DNA of 64,000 nt from Spirulinaceae cyanobacterium SM2_1_0 (GTDB lineage: Bacteria; Cyanobacteriota; Cyanobacteriia; Cyanobacteriales; Spirulinaceae). This document shows positions 27,389 through 36,683 of this stretch, piece after piece. Positions within the stretch are counted from its first letter, which is position 1; each line of letters opens with the position of its first letter. The notes below the pieces were generated by a model. That model searched no databases and was not told the DNA's origin. It saw only the letters and a list, made by a program, of their open reading frames with translations. The stretch spans positions 1-64,000 of the forward strand of contig JAAUTY010000013.1 of assembly GCA_012031265.1 (NCBI GenBank), in the 5' to 3' direction. The translations under genes were made by a program, and so were the position numbers.

Positions 27389-30226
27389 TCAGAGGGCACT
27401 CTTAGAAGCCAGGGAGAAGAGACGTTGTTGGCGTCTTAGCGTCCATTGCAGAAATAGTTTTTCCACTTCCAGACAGACAAACAGTAGAGTGCTAAAGCCG
27501 AAACAAACGGCCAGTTCCAGTGCTGACAAAGGATGCAGACCAAAAAACTGCTGTAATGACGTCACATACATCAAGGCAATTTGTAGCCCCGTCGTAGCCA
27601 GAACCGCTCCCCACACATACGGATTGGAGCGGGGATCCATTTGTGCTGTGAGACGAATATCGGATCGAGCAGCCAAGGCATGGCCCATCTGTGCCAGACA
27701 GAGGGTGGTGAAGACCATGGTTTTCCAGGTGTTGGGGTCGGCGGTATAGTCGGCCGCATGGGTGTGGCGATAGGCCCAGGCCATCAAGCCAATGGTCAAG
27801 AACGCCAGCAAAATACCAACCCGTACCATGTAAGCTCCCAATCCACGGGCAAAAATGCTTTCCCTGGGATGATGCGGCGGCCGCTGCATGACATCGGGTT
27901 CTGCGGGTTCCATCGCTAGGGCTAATGCCGGAACGCCATCGGTAACTAGGTTCATCCACAAAATCTGTAGGGGCGATAGGGGCACCCCTCCCAAGCCCAT
28001 CAAGGGTGCAGCCGCAATGGTCAGGACTTCCCCAATGTTGCTGCCGAGAATGTATTTGATAAAGCGGCGGATGTTGTCATACACTACCCGCCCTTCTTCA
28101 GTAGCCGCCACAATAGTCGCGAAGTTGTCATCAAGCAGCACCATGTCACTGGCTTCTTTGCTGACATCGGTGCCGGTGATGCCCATGGCGATGCCGATGT
28201 CGGCCTGTTTTAGGGCCGGGGCATCGTTGACCCCATCGCCAGTCATGGCGACGAACTCGCCTTGTTGTTGCAGAGCCTGCACAATGCGTAGCTTGTGCTC
28301 TGGAGCCACCCGAGCGTAGACATTGACCTGGGGGACTGTCGCTTCCAGCTCAGAAATGGCAAGATGGGCCAGGTCTCGCCCGGTCAAAATCTGCTCGCCT
28401 GGTTGGGCAATGCCCAGATAGGTGGCGATCGCCTGGGCTGTCAGGGGATGATCGCCCGTAATCATGACGGGACGAATGCCCGCTTGCCGACAGGCCGCAA
28501 CGGCGTCTCGCACTTCGGGGCGCGGGGCATCGAGCATCCCTACTAAGCCTAACCAGATCAACCCCTGTTCTGCGGCTTCCCAGTCTTCTACGGTGGTGAA
28601 TTCGACCAGTGGCTTCATCGCCACCCCCAAGACCCGGAGTCCACGGGCCGCCATCTCGTCATTATGTACGAGGATCTGCTGCTGGATCTCAGCACTACAA
28701 GGCTCAACATTGGCGACGCCTTGTACTGAGCAGCAGCGCTCTAACACCAGCTCTGGCGAGCCTTTGGTGAACATGACCGGCTGTTGGAATGGAGTTGTCT
28801 CCCCCGGCAACGGCTGCATGACGACACTCATACGTTTACGTTCCGAAGTAAACGGAATTTCGCTAATGCGATCGCAGTGATGCCGCAACTGATCTGCATA
28901 AAATCCACCCTTACCGGCCAGAACTAATAACGCCCCCTCCGTGGGATCGCCCAAAATCGTCCACCCGACACCGGCTTGATTCAATGTGGCATCGTTGCAG
29001 AGGGCACTGGCGAGCAATAAGGTTTTCAGGGTTGGGGCAGCTTCGAGATTGATGGCCTGACCCTGCGCCAAAAACGTGCCCGTGGGCGTATAACCTTCCC
29101 CGGTGACCTCATATTCAGTATCCAGAGTTTGCACCTGCTGCACCACCATCTTGTTTTGGGTCAGGGTGCCGGTCTTGTCAGAGCAAATTGTGGTGACCGA
29201 CCCTAAGGTTTCAACGGCGGGTAGCTTACGAATCAGGGCGTGGCGATGTACCATGCGCTGGGTACCGAGGGCTAGGGTGACAGTAATCACGGCGGGTAAC
29301 CCCTCTGGCACGACAGCAACGGCCATACTCAGGGAAACCGCCAACAGCTCGTCCAGTAAGCTCAGATCCCCGGTGCGGAGCAGACCAACTGCAATGACTA
29401 AAGCGACCAACACGAGAGAGCCTGAGACCAGCACATTGCCTAATTGCGCCATGCGTTGCTGGAGAGGTGTCGGCTCGTTTTCTACCGACTGGATCAGCGT
29501 CGCAATGCGGCCCAGTTCGGTCTGCATTCCTGTTTGGGTCACGAGTAGGGTGCCACGTCCCTGCAAAATTTCAGTCCCCTGAAACATCAAATTGAGGCGA
29601 TCGCCCAGTCCGGTATCTGCGGGCAATGTCAGGTCGGGCTGCTTGTTGACCGCTTCCGCCTCCCCCGTGAGTGCCGCTTCCCGCACTTGCAGATTGGCCG
29701 CTTGCAGCAAGCGACCATCAGCCGGCACCTGGTCGCCCGCTTCTAGCAGCACAATATCTCCAGGCACCAAGGTTTTGGCATCTGCGGTCTGTTCTTGTCC
29801 CTGACGCCGCAGCCGCACTTGCGGGGAGGTCATACTTTTGAGGGCAGCCAGAGCTTGTTCGGCTTTGCTCTCCTGCAAATAGCCCAGACCCCCATTGAGC
29901 AGGACGATAGCAAAAATCGCGATCGCATCTTTTGGGAATCCCCCCTGCTGCAAATCCAGCACCAGTGATACCAGAGCCACCGCGATCAACATCAGCAGCA
30001 TGATGTTTTTGAACTGATCCCATAGAATGCTAAGCGGCCTGCGTGTTGCCCCTGCTGTCAGTTCATTTAGACCATACATCTCCTGCCGTTCTAAGACCTC
30101 ACCAGGCTTTAAGCCATTGGGACTGCTTTGTAAAAGTTGCATGGCTTGCTGGGCACTCAGCGTATGCCATTGGTTGGAAGGAGGGCGGGAAAATGCACTC
30201 ACCGCAATCCGGTCGCTAAAAATCAT
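27389..30226 (-). CDS. P-type cation-transporting ATPase (PacL/SERCA-like, type II)
   Basis: The 945-aa membrane pump starts at the ATG at 30226 ([10 protein letters not shown]); a GTG 15 bases upstream is also possible. Motifs seen are the N-terminal cation ATPase domain ([14 protein letters not shown]), the TGEAEAV actuator loop, [15 protein letters not shown] in M4, the phosphorylation site [15 protein letters not shown], and the hinge [17 protein letters not shown]. The family exports Ca2+ or Na+/K+. The PEGLP motif fits types IIA/IID, so Ca2+ or Na+ is likely, but the ion cannot be settled from this. It is divergent from an AAA-type ATPase and lies just beyond tRNA-Ala. Confidence 0.92.
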   Translation of the reverse strand: MIFSDRIAVSAFSRPPSNQWHTLSAQQAMQLLQSSPNGLKPGEVLERQEMYGLNELTAGATRRPLSILWDQFKNIMLLMLIAVALVSLVLDLQQGGFPKDAIAIFAIVLLNGGLGYLQESKAEQALAALKSMTSPQVRLRRQGQEQTADAKTLVPGDIVLLEAGDQVPADGRLLQAANLQVREAALTGEAEAVNKQPDLTLPADTGLGDRLNLMFQGTEILQGRGTLLVTQTGMQTELGRIATLIQSVENEPTPLQQRMAQLGNVLVSGSLVLVALVIAVGLLRTGDLSLLDELLAVSLSMAVAVVPEGLPAVITVTLALGTQRMVHRHALIRKLPAVETLGSVTTICSDKTGTLTQNKMVVQQVQTLDTEYEVTGEGYTPTGTFLAQGQAINLEAAPTLKTLLLASALCNDATLNQAGVGWTILGDPTEGALLVLAGKGGFYADQLRHHCDRISEIPFTSERKRMSVVMQPLPGETTPFQQPVMFTKGSPELVLERCCSVQGVANVEPCSAEIQQQILVHNDEMAARGLRVLGVAMKPLVEFTTVEDWEAAEQGLIWLGLVGMLDAPRPEVRDAVAACRQAGIRPVMITGDHPLTAQAIATYLGIAQPGEQILTGRDLAHLAISELEATVPQVNVYARVAPEHKLRIVQALQQQGEFVAMTGDGVNDAPALKQADIGIAMGITGTDVSKEASDMVLLDDNFATIVAATEEGRVVYDNIRRFIKYILGSNIGEVLTIAAAPLMGLGGVPLSPLQILWMNLVTDGVPALALAMEPAEPDVMQRPPHHPRESIFARGLGAYMVRVGILLAFLTIGLMAWAYRHTHAADYTADPNTWKTMVFTTLCLAQMGHALAARSDIRLTAQMDPRSNPYVWGAVLATTGLQIALMYVTSLQQFFGLHPLSALELAVCFGFSTLLFVCLEVEKLFLQWTLRRQQRLFSLASKSAL

Positions 30227-30318
30227 GGGGTTGTTCCACACCGAGAAAGAACAGTGATACTATTTGCAAGTACTTAAAAAGCAATAATAGCACTAGTAAA
30301 TAGTGTAGATGATTGTCC

Positions 30319-31413
30319 ATGACCAATCCCTTCATTCCCCAGACGCTGATCTGCCGAACCGCTGAACTCGAGCGGGTTCGCACCTTGCTGGAAAGGGATC
30401 AAGATTTTGTGGTGACGGGCGTTCCTGGCTCCGGGCGGCGCACGTTGATTCGGAATGCAGCGAAACACAGAGGCTCTCGCTGTCTCGAAATTGATTTATT
30501 GCGCTGCCGTAATGGTGGGCAATTCTTACGATTCTTGGCCAATGGACTGACCAAAATTTTTTCTGAACCGGAGGAGTTGGCGAAAATCCAGCAGTGGAGC
30601 CTGAATCAACCCTTGACCCTGGATCAGACGCTGGCATCTCAGGCGCGTTTGGTATGGCCGACGACCCTGAGCAAAGAGTGGCCGCTGCTAAAAGGGCTGC
30701 TCTCGCTGCCCCAACAACTCGCGGAATGGCTAGATTGCCAGGTGTTAATCGTGTTCCACAACTTTCCCCAAATTCGCTCCTGGGATCGCCAGGGCAAATG
30801 GGAAACCTACCTGCGGCAAGTGATCCGACACCAAAGTCGGGTGAGCTATGCGTTAGTCGTGACGGTCGCCGAACCCTGGATGTCTGCCAGCCAACTCCCC
30901 GTGATTTCTCTAGCGCCCTTGAGCAATGCCGAATTACGGCCCTGGATTGTCAGCAGTATGGCGACTGCTGGCCTGGAGTTCGACCCCGACAGCCAGGCTC
31001 TGGAGCTGTTTTTGGAATATGCGCAAGGGCATGTCAAAGATGCCGTTACCCTGGCGCAGCGAATTTGGTTGGACTACCGCGCCATCATGCCCCAAGCCTC
31101 TCTAGACGTTGTTCAGGCGCATCAGGTGTATGGCAGTATGTTTGCCCTTGTACAGGACATTGGGGTCACCTTCGAAGCCCTGCTCCTGCTTTTACCATTG
31201 ACCCAGGCTCGGGTGCTGGAAAGTCTCGCCCTTGACCCGACCGAAAGCCCTCAGTCCCAAGCCTATATCAAAAAACATCAGCTCTCTCGCGGCGGCGGTT
31301 TACAGGGAGCCCTCAATGGCTTAGAGCAAAAGGGACTGATCTATGGCCCCCAATTTAACTATCAAATTGCCTTGCCGCTACTGGATTTTTGGCTGAAGCA
31401 AAGGCTGCGCTGA
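30319..31413 (+). CDS. AAA/STAND-type ATP-binding protein
   Basis: The 364-aa protein has a Walker A variant at residues about 36-45 (VTGVPGSGRRTLIR), where the usual GKT/GKS is GRR, and a Walker B-like CQVLIVFHNF. A helical lid follows, with a C-terminal winged-helix-like region (ALNGLEQKGLIYGPQF). It resembles archaeal-type ATPases of unknown role. The Lys-to-Arg change in the P-loop could weaken ATP hydrolysis. It starts at the ATG at 30319, two codons after an in-frame TTG. It is flanked by the P-type ATPase (divergent) and a permease (235 bp downstream), perhaps as a regulator of them; that is only an inference. Confidence 0.7.
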   Translation: MTNPFIPQTLICRTAELERVRTLLERDQDFVVTGVPGSGRRTLIRNAAKHRGSRCLEIDLLRCRNGGQFLRFLANGLTKIFSEPEELAKIQQWSLNQPLTLDQTLASQARLVWPTTLSKEWPLLKGLLSLPQQLAEWLDCQVLIVFHNFPQIRSWDRQGKWETYLRQVIRHQSRVSYALVVTVAEPWMSASQLPVISLAPLSNAELRPWIVSSMATAGLEFDPDSQALELFLEYAQGHVKDAVTLAQRIWLDYRAIMPQASLDVVQAHQVYGSMFALVQDIGVTFEALLLLLPLTQARVLESLALDPTESPQSQAYIKKHQLSRGGGLQGALNGLEQKGLIYGPQFNYQIALPLLDFWLKQRLR

Positions 31414-31648
31414 GGGGGAAAAGGGAATTGCCTGCACTACAAATTAGTGCTAGCTTGAGAAGGTTCGTCTGAGCCATGGGCCTAATTTGGTTTTTGACCA
31501 AAACGGAGGATCCACCATTGGGGCGCACTCTGCGATCGCAGAGGGGAGACTCTCACGCCTAGCCCGTCAGCTAACTTCGTCGGCCTTGAGGGGAGACCAT
31601 CGATCTCCTGGTTGCAGGCTCAGATTTCCTATTCTCCAGGAGACGCTT

Positions 31649-32983
31649 ATGGAAAGTTGGTTTGCTTTGACAGCGCTGGCTGTGTTTATCACTGTCCTTG
31701 TCTGTATCATCACTGAATGGCTACATCTCACCATTGCGGCGATGCTAGGGGCATTATTGCTCCTGTTTTTCAACGTGCTGACCTTGACTGAAGCCGTTGA
31801 TTACATCGCCCAAAGCCATGCCACTCTGGCACTATTTTTTGGGGTCATGGTGATGGTGCGAGCCTTTGAGCCGACCCAAATTTTTGACTATCTCGCTACC
31901 CAGATGGTGCGGCTGGCAGGAGGTCAGGGTAAGCGTTTGCTGCTGGGTATTGTTGCCATCACCATGCCCATTTGTGCAGTGCTGCCCAATGCCACGACAG
32001 TGATGTTGCTGGCTCCTTTAGTGCCGCCCATCGCCACTGAATTGGGGGTCAACTTTGTGCCCTTATTGGTCTTGATGGTGTTGGTTGCTAATAGTGCCGG
32101 GTTGCTGACCCTGGTGGGCGATCCGGCGACGTTTATCGTGGGTGATGCTGTCAATATCAGCTTCATTGACTATTTCAAATCTCTGAGCTTGGGAGGCGCG
32201 ATCGCGATCGTGGCGATTGTGGTCATGTTGCCTGTCCTGTTTCCAGCCATTTGGCAGAAGCAACTCGATAACCTGAACCAGCTCCCTCACCCCCAGGTCA
32301 ACCATCCTCGGATGCTGACTCTAGGGGGCCTGACTGTAGCAGCGGTGCTAATTCTGTTTGTTGTTGGAGAATATCTGCCCATTCCTATTTCCCCTGCCAT
32401 GGTTGCATTGGGTGGAGCGGCTCTATGCCTACTCATTACCCACCACAGCCATATTGACTCCATCCAAAATATTTTGCGCGATGTGGACTGGAGCACCCTG
32501 ATCTTTTTTATGAGCGTTTTTGTACTGATTGGCGGACTGGACAAAACAGGGGTTTTGAGCACAGCATCGGGAATTCTGGTCGTTGTCCTAGGGCGCAATA
32601 TTGCCTTAGGAGCAATCTTACTCTTGTTCTTAGTCGGTGTTCTCTCTAGCTTGATCCCCAATATCCCATTGGTCGTTGCCATGGTGCCTCTGCTGAAGGA
32701 ATATGTAGTCAACGTGGGGTTGGCTACAGCAGATATTCTCGATCCCGATTTCGCAGGCGATCTTCCTACTACAGTACTGCCGCTGTTTTACGCCATGATG
32801 TATGGTGCAACCTTGGGAGGTAATGGGACGTTAGTGGGGGCATCATCTAATATTGTGGCAGCCGGAATTGCTGAGCAGCATGGCAAACGCATCTCGTTTC
32901 AAACGTTTTTGCGATATGGCATCCCCATTGCTGTCTTACAGCTTCTGTTAGCTGGACTTTACATCAGCTTGCGTTTTCTATAA
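31649..32983 (+). CDS. SLC13/ArsB-type membrane permease
   Basis: The protein is 444 aa from the ATG at 31649, preceded by CCAGGAGA. It has about 11-12 hydrophobic helices and duplicated ion-transporter signatures: NATTVMLLAPLVPPIA and, in the second half, ATLGGNGTLVGASSNIVAAG. This is the IT superfamily (ArsB/NhaD/CitM/SLC13). Substrates in the family include Na+/H+, arsenite and dicarboxylates; the neighbouring P-type ATPase suggests a cation-homeostasis role. The open frame reaches 31487, but that extension is not membrane-protein-like. Confidence 0.82.
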   Translation: MESWFALTALAVFITVLVCIITEWLHLTIAAMLGALLLLFFNVLTLTEAVDYIAQSHATLALFFGVMVMVRAFEPTQIFDYLATQMVRLAGGQGKRLLLGIVAITMPICAVLPNATTVMLLAPLVPPIATELGVNFVPLLVLMVLVANSAGLLTLVGDPATFIVGDAVNISFIDYFKSLSLGGAIAIVAIVVMLPVLFPAIWQKQLDNLNQLPHPQVNHPRMLTLGGLTVAAVLILFVVGEYLPIPISPAMVALGGAALCLLITHHSHIDSIQNILRDVDWSTLIFFMSVFVLIGGLDKTGVLSTASGILVVVLGRNIALGAILLLFLVGVLSSLIPNIPLVVAMVPLLKEYVVNVGLATADILDPDFAGDLPTTVLPLFYAMMYGATLGGNGTLVGASSNIVAAGIAEQHGKRISFQTFLRYGIPIAVLQLLLAGLYISLRFL

Positions 32984-33118
32984 CCGTGGGGCAGCGGCTG
33001 CATCCCACTTTTGCCAATTGCCCCACTCTGCGAGAAGCCGCTGCGCGTCTATATCCCCCAATCCCTGCTCCCAAGTCGGGCGAAGGGGAGCCAGATTCAA
33101 AACCCCTCTCCTGTTATG

Positions 33119-33147
33119 TAGGAACGTAGGGTTGCCAATCTGGGATG
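33119..33147. repeat. Dispersed imperfect repeat, copy 1
   Basis: This 29-base sequence matches 60705-60733 at all but a few positions (mainly T/C changes). The second copy lies at the upstream end of the IS1380-like transposase remnant, so this copy may be a scar of the same element type. Flanking bases 32984-33118 hold short G/C-rich runs and no gene. Confidence 0.45.
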
Positions 33148-33259
33148 CTTCCGAGTTACCTCGATATAATCGCCTGATTGTTCATTTCTAGGCGCTGGAA
33201 CTCTTGTCAGTCCTGGTCAATTTTGGCTTTTTTCGAGGTGACTCTAGAGCTTGGTGGCA

Positions 33260-34141
33260 TTAGCTGGACGACGGTGTGAGTAGTAGCCAGAAGCCGGCAA
33301 ATGCCTCCGATTCAGCATCAGCCTGCACCGCCAGGAAATGGACACCCTTGGCCGCCGCTTGCGCTTGCTCGAACTCTGTTGCTTCGGCTCGAGTCGCTGC
33401 ACTCGCGAGATCAGCGAGAATCCAACTGTCACTCGCCCCGGTTTCGAGGCAGAGGCGGGGGCGATCGCCCTGTTCTAACCGCAAGAACCCCAACTCTAGC
33501 CCCGACAGCCAAGCCGACAGCGGCACGGCACGCGGCGAGAGCAGGATAAAGCCCGGCACGCGCGTCTCGGACGTGATGCCCGCGAGTTCTAGCGGAAAGG
33601 CTTCGCCAAAGCCGATGTCCCAGTCCGGTAGCTCGGCAAAATCGGCAGCGGCGAGACTGACAAAGGCCCAGCGATCGCCCTTGTCGCCCCGGATGGCATC
33701 GGGCAGCGGGGTGACATTCATCACTGGATACTGAACAGAAACGGCTTTTGCGGCATCGGTATCATAGCCCGACTGTTGTGGGTAAATGGTTTCTAGGCGC
33801 TCGGTGAGCCAGGAGCTGAGGGCATAGGTACGGCGGCTGGGGGCGGCGGCGATCCCCAGTTCCTCACAGGCCTTGGAGATCATGTTGTTCATCTGGCGGC
33901 GAAAGAAGCGGATCTTCTGTGGGGGTTGCGGTGCTTGGGCGATCGCCTCCTCCAATGCTTCGCGCAACCACAGTGAGTTGACGTGTTGATTATCGGTGAA
34001 TTTCGCAAAACGAAATAGACTGGCGGGGTCGCGATCAACAGTGCTGGGACTCTCGCAGACCAGCACCTCCCAGAGCTTTTTGCGATTCTCGTCAAAAATG
34101 GGGCGCGAGTAAAAATCTAATTCCCAAATCATGCGTGCCAT
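33260..34141 (-). CDS. Tab2/Atab2-family RNA-binding protein
   Basis: Tab2 proteins bind AU-rich 5' leaders of photosystem mRNAs; the plant and algal versions activate psaB and psbA translation, and cyanobacteria keep a homologue of less clear role. The conserved start WELDFYSRPIFDENRKKLWE, the middle FRRQMNNMISKACEELGI and PSRRTYALSSWL match. I use the ATG at 34141 because GGAG lies 5 bases upstream (293 aa); the ATG at 34132 is an alternative. No membrane segment is seen. Confidence 0.85.
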   Translation of the reverse strand: MARMIWELDFYSRPIFDENRKKLWEVLVCESPSTVDRDPASLFRFAKFTDNQHVNSLWLREALEEAIAQAPQPPQKIRFFRRQMNNMISKACEELGIAAAPSRRTYALSSWLTERLETIYPQQSGYDTDAAKAVSVQYPVMNVTPLPDAIRGDKGDRWAFVSLAAADFAELPDWDIGFGEAFPLELAGITSETRVPGFILLSPRAVPLSAWLSGLELGFLRLEQGDRPRLCLETGASDSWILADLASAATRAEATEFEQAQAAAKGVHFLAVQADAESEAFAGFWLLLTPSSS

Positions 34142-34330
34142 GTGGCTCCAGCAGCGGCTCTCGGCCGGTCGCGTACCCCTCGATCCTACCGTTTTGCTGT
34201 CCTTCCCTGCGCCCATCTCCGCCATTGGGGGGACGGGAGTGAGCAAAGCGGTTCGCTAGCCTAAAACTGGCAGGGGTATCGTCCTGTCCTTGCCCTGATT
34301 TGTTGGCTTTATTTTAGGAGGATGGAATCT

Positions 34331-34555
34331 ATGGCAACTGAACGCCGCCCCAGCGATGATTACGAAACCACCGAAGCCCGTGTGGCCGCCACGCACCCCA
34401 TGGCTGAGGGTCAGGGGACAATCGAGCGTGACCCCGATATTCAAGGGGCTGCCCTGGGCCTCAAGCTGGCACCTACGGAACCGGTGAGCATCAAAGAAGA
34501 TCTAGAAGCGCGCGATCGCCAGCGACTCGAAGGTAGTCAAGCTGATCCTCATTAG
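34331..34555 (+). CDS. Small acidic hypothetical protein
   Basis: The 74-aa protein is preceded by a textbook AGGAGG (34316-34321) nine bases before the ATG at 34331. It is hydrophilic and disordered-looking (TERRPSDDYETTEARVAATH; LEARDRQRLEGSQ). No domain is recognised. The strong ribosome site argues for a real gene. It lies between tab2 (divergent) and pgk (convergent). Confidence 0.7.
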   Translation: MATERRPSDDYETTEARVAATHPMAEGQGTIERDPDIQGAALGLKLAPTEPVSIKEDLEARDRQRLEGSQADPH

Positions 34556-34720
34556 TCCCATTACGCGGCGTGATGAGTTTTGAGTTGTGGTAGGGGGGGG
34601 ATTAACCCCTCCTGAGTGTTTGTAATCTGGGCATCCTGAGGATTTTGATCCGTTCATGAGTAGGCCACCACTCGGGGTCGGGGAGGCGGGCACTCCCGCA
34701 CCTCCCCGAAGTTATTAGGA

Positions 34721-35926
34721 TTAGGCTTCGTCGAGCGCGTCGATGCCGGGCAGGGTCTTGCCTTCGAGTAGCTCGAGGCTGGCACCGCCGCCGGTTGAGA
34801 TGTGGCTCATTTGGTCAGCGACGCCGACCTTTTCGACCGCGGCGACGGAATCACCGCCGCCGATGATCGTGATCGTTCCTTTGCTGGTTAGGTCAGCGAG
34901 GGTGTGGGCGATCGCCTCAGTGCCGACGGCGAATTTATCAAACTCAAACACGCCCATCGGCCCGTTCCAGATCACGCATTTGCAGGTTTCGAGAGCATTC
35001 TGGAAAGTCTTCACGCTATCGGGTCCGATGTCAAGACCCATCCAGCCGTCGGGAATATTCTCGACGCTGACGGTTCGATCATTGGCGTCCTTGGCGAATT
35101 TATCGGCAACGACGACATCGGTGGGCAGGAGTAGATCGACGCCGCGTTCCTTCGCCTTTGCTTCCAAAGACTTCGCCAATTCCAGCTTGTCTTCTTCCAC
35201 CAATGACTTGCCGACGTTGAGACCCCGCGCCTTATAAAAGGTGAAGATCATGCCGCCGCCGATCAGGAGCTTGTCACATTTCTCTAGCAGCGTTTCGATC
35301 ACGCCGATCTTGCTCGAAACTTTTGAGCCGCCGATGATCGCAGCCAGTGGGCGTTGCGGGTTGTCCACGGCGTTCTGGAGATAGGCCAGCTCTTTTTCGA
35401 TCAGGAATCCGGCGACGCTAGGGCTGAGATAGCGGGTCACCCCCTCGGTGGAGGCGTGAGCACGGTGCGCCGTGCCGAAGGCGTCATTGACGAAGAGGTC
35501 AGCATTGGCAGCCAGTTGGCTGGCAAAGGTCGGATCATTCTCTGTTTCTTCGGCGTGGAAGCGCACATTTTCCAGCAGCACCACCTCACCGTTGCTCATG
35601 CCATTGATGATGCTGGCTACTGCGTCGCCCACGCAGTCGGGGCACATTTTGACGTCCTTGCCGAGCAGCTCCGCAAGGCGGTTGGCGACGGGGGTGAGGC
35701 GCATACTCTCGTTGACTGTGCCCTTGGGGCGGCCGAGGTGACTGGAGGCGATCACCTTTGCGCCTTTCTGAATTAAATCTTGAATTGTCGGCAACGCGGC
35801 ACGGATACGGTTATCGTCGGTGATGTTGCCGCTCTCATCGAGAGGAACGTTAAAATCCGCCCGCAACAGAACTCGTTTACCGGCTACGTCAGCTTCTGAC
35901 AAATTTGCTACAGTTTTTTTGGACAC
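34721..35926 (-). CDS. pgk: Phosphoglycerate kinase
   Basis: The 401-aa enzyme interconverts 3-phosphoglycerate and 1,3-bisphosphoglycerate in the Calvin cycle and glycolysis. Signatures are [38 protein letters not shown], the nucleotide-binding [15 protein letters not shown] and the C-terminal [19 protein letters not shown] ribosome site precedes the ATG at 35926. A GC-rich inverted repeat at about 34678-34711, without a T run, follows the stop and may end the transcript. Confidence 0.97.
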   Translation of the reverse strand: MSKKTVANLSEADVAGKRVLLRADFNVPLDESGNITDDNRIRAALPTIQDLIQKGAKVIASSHLGRPKGTVNESMRLTPVANRLAELLGKDVKMCPDCVGDAVASIINGMSNGEVVLLENVRFHAEETENDPTFASQLAANADLFVNDAFGTAHRAHASTEGVTRYLSPSVAGFLIEKELAYLQNAVDNPQRPLAAIIGGSKVSSKIGVIETLLEKCDKLLIGGGMIFTFYKARGLNVGKSLVEEDKLELAKSLEAKAKERGVDLLLPTDVVVADKFAKDANDRTVSVENIPDGWMGLDIGPDSVKTFQNALETCKCVIWNGPMGVFEFDKFAVGTEAIAHTLADLTSKGTITIIGGGDSVAAVEKVGVADQMSHISTGGGASLELLEGKTLPGIDALDEA

Positions 35927-36084
35927 CTTCGTTCCTCCTGACCCGTTCTACGTTTTTTGGTTCGGTATTGCCATTCGTCGCGCTTGGCATCGCGCAGTCT
36001 GAACTGGCGATCGCGTGTCTCGCTGTCTGGGCGATCACGTTCCTGCCGATTGTACCGGAGTGAGTGTTACCAGAGATACGGTCT

Positions 36085-36519
36085 ATGTTTAAAACTGTGC
36101 TCTTTCCCGTTGACAGAAGCCGCGAAGCCCGCCATGCGGTGGATACGGTGGTCAATATCGTCAAAACCTACAGCAGCCGACTCGTGCTGCTCTCGGTGGT
36201 AGAAGCGCCGCCAGAGGGCGCTGAGCCAGAAGTTGCCAGTACTGAACCCGCCGCCACCCCAATGAGTTCGGCGGCGGCGGTGGAAAAGTTGCTCGAAGGC
36301 GCGCGGGCGTTGTTCGCTGAACAAGGAATCGAGGTCACTGACACGATCGAGCGGGAGGGGATTCCGGCTTTTGTCATCTGCGATGTCGCCGATGAACTCG
36401 ATGCCAGCTTGATTGTCATGGGCTGTCGCGGCACGGGCTTAACGCCGGAAGGTGCGTCTGAGAGTGTGACCAATCGCGTGATCAATCTCTCGCCTTGTCC
36501 CGTGTTGATCGTGCCTTGA
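36085..36519 (+). CDS. Universal stress protein, single domain
   Basis: The protein is 144 aa from the ATG at 36085 (MFKTVLFPVDRSREARHAVD). The ATP-binding loop LIVMGCRGTGLTPEGASESV is close to the G-x2-G-x9-G(S/T) consensus, followed by VTNRVINLSPCPVLIVP, so it should bind nucleotide. It is divergent from pgk. The two-domain Usp at 1708 has a more degenerate loop. Confidence 0.9.
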   Translation: MFKTVLFPVDRSREARHAVDTVVNIVKTYSSRLVLLSVVEAPPEGAEPEVASTEPAATPMSSAAAVEKLLEGARALFAEQGIEVTDTIEREGIPAFVICDVADELDASLIVMGCRGTGLTPEGASESVTNRVINLSPCPVLIVP

Positions 36520-36683
36520 ACAATGTGGTTGGGTGACGGCCTGCATCGGCATGATTCAGCCGCGATGCGCTGGGGTGTCATACCCAAGCCTGTTCTCGGA
36601 ACCCAAGAATTGTATCCCTCATCCCCAAGCCGGGAGCAGAAAGCCCTCTCCCAGGCATCCCCCGACCTAGGAGAGGGGGTTTG
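36520..36683. other. Intergenic repeat of the low-complexity cyanobacterial type
   Basis: This gap contains short purine/pyrimidine runs (CCCTCATCCCCAAGCC, CCCTCTCCCAGGC, CTAGGAGAGGGGG) that can pair into a hairpin near 36637-36680 just downstream of dacB. Related runs occur at 33040-33115 and 58480-58555 in this window. No gene is seen. Confidence 0.5.

Noticed and set aside
27047-33250. Search for a duplicated tRNA-Ala 3' end as an attachment site of an island
   Set aside because: No second copy of the tRNA 3' end was found downstream to 33250, and no integrase gene is present.
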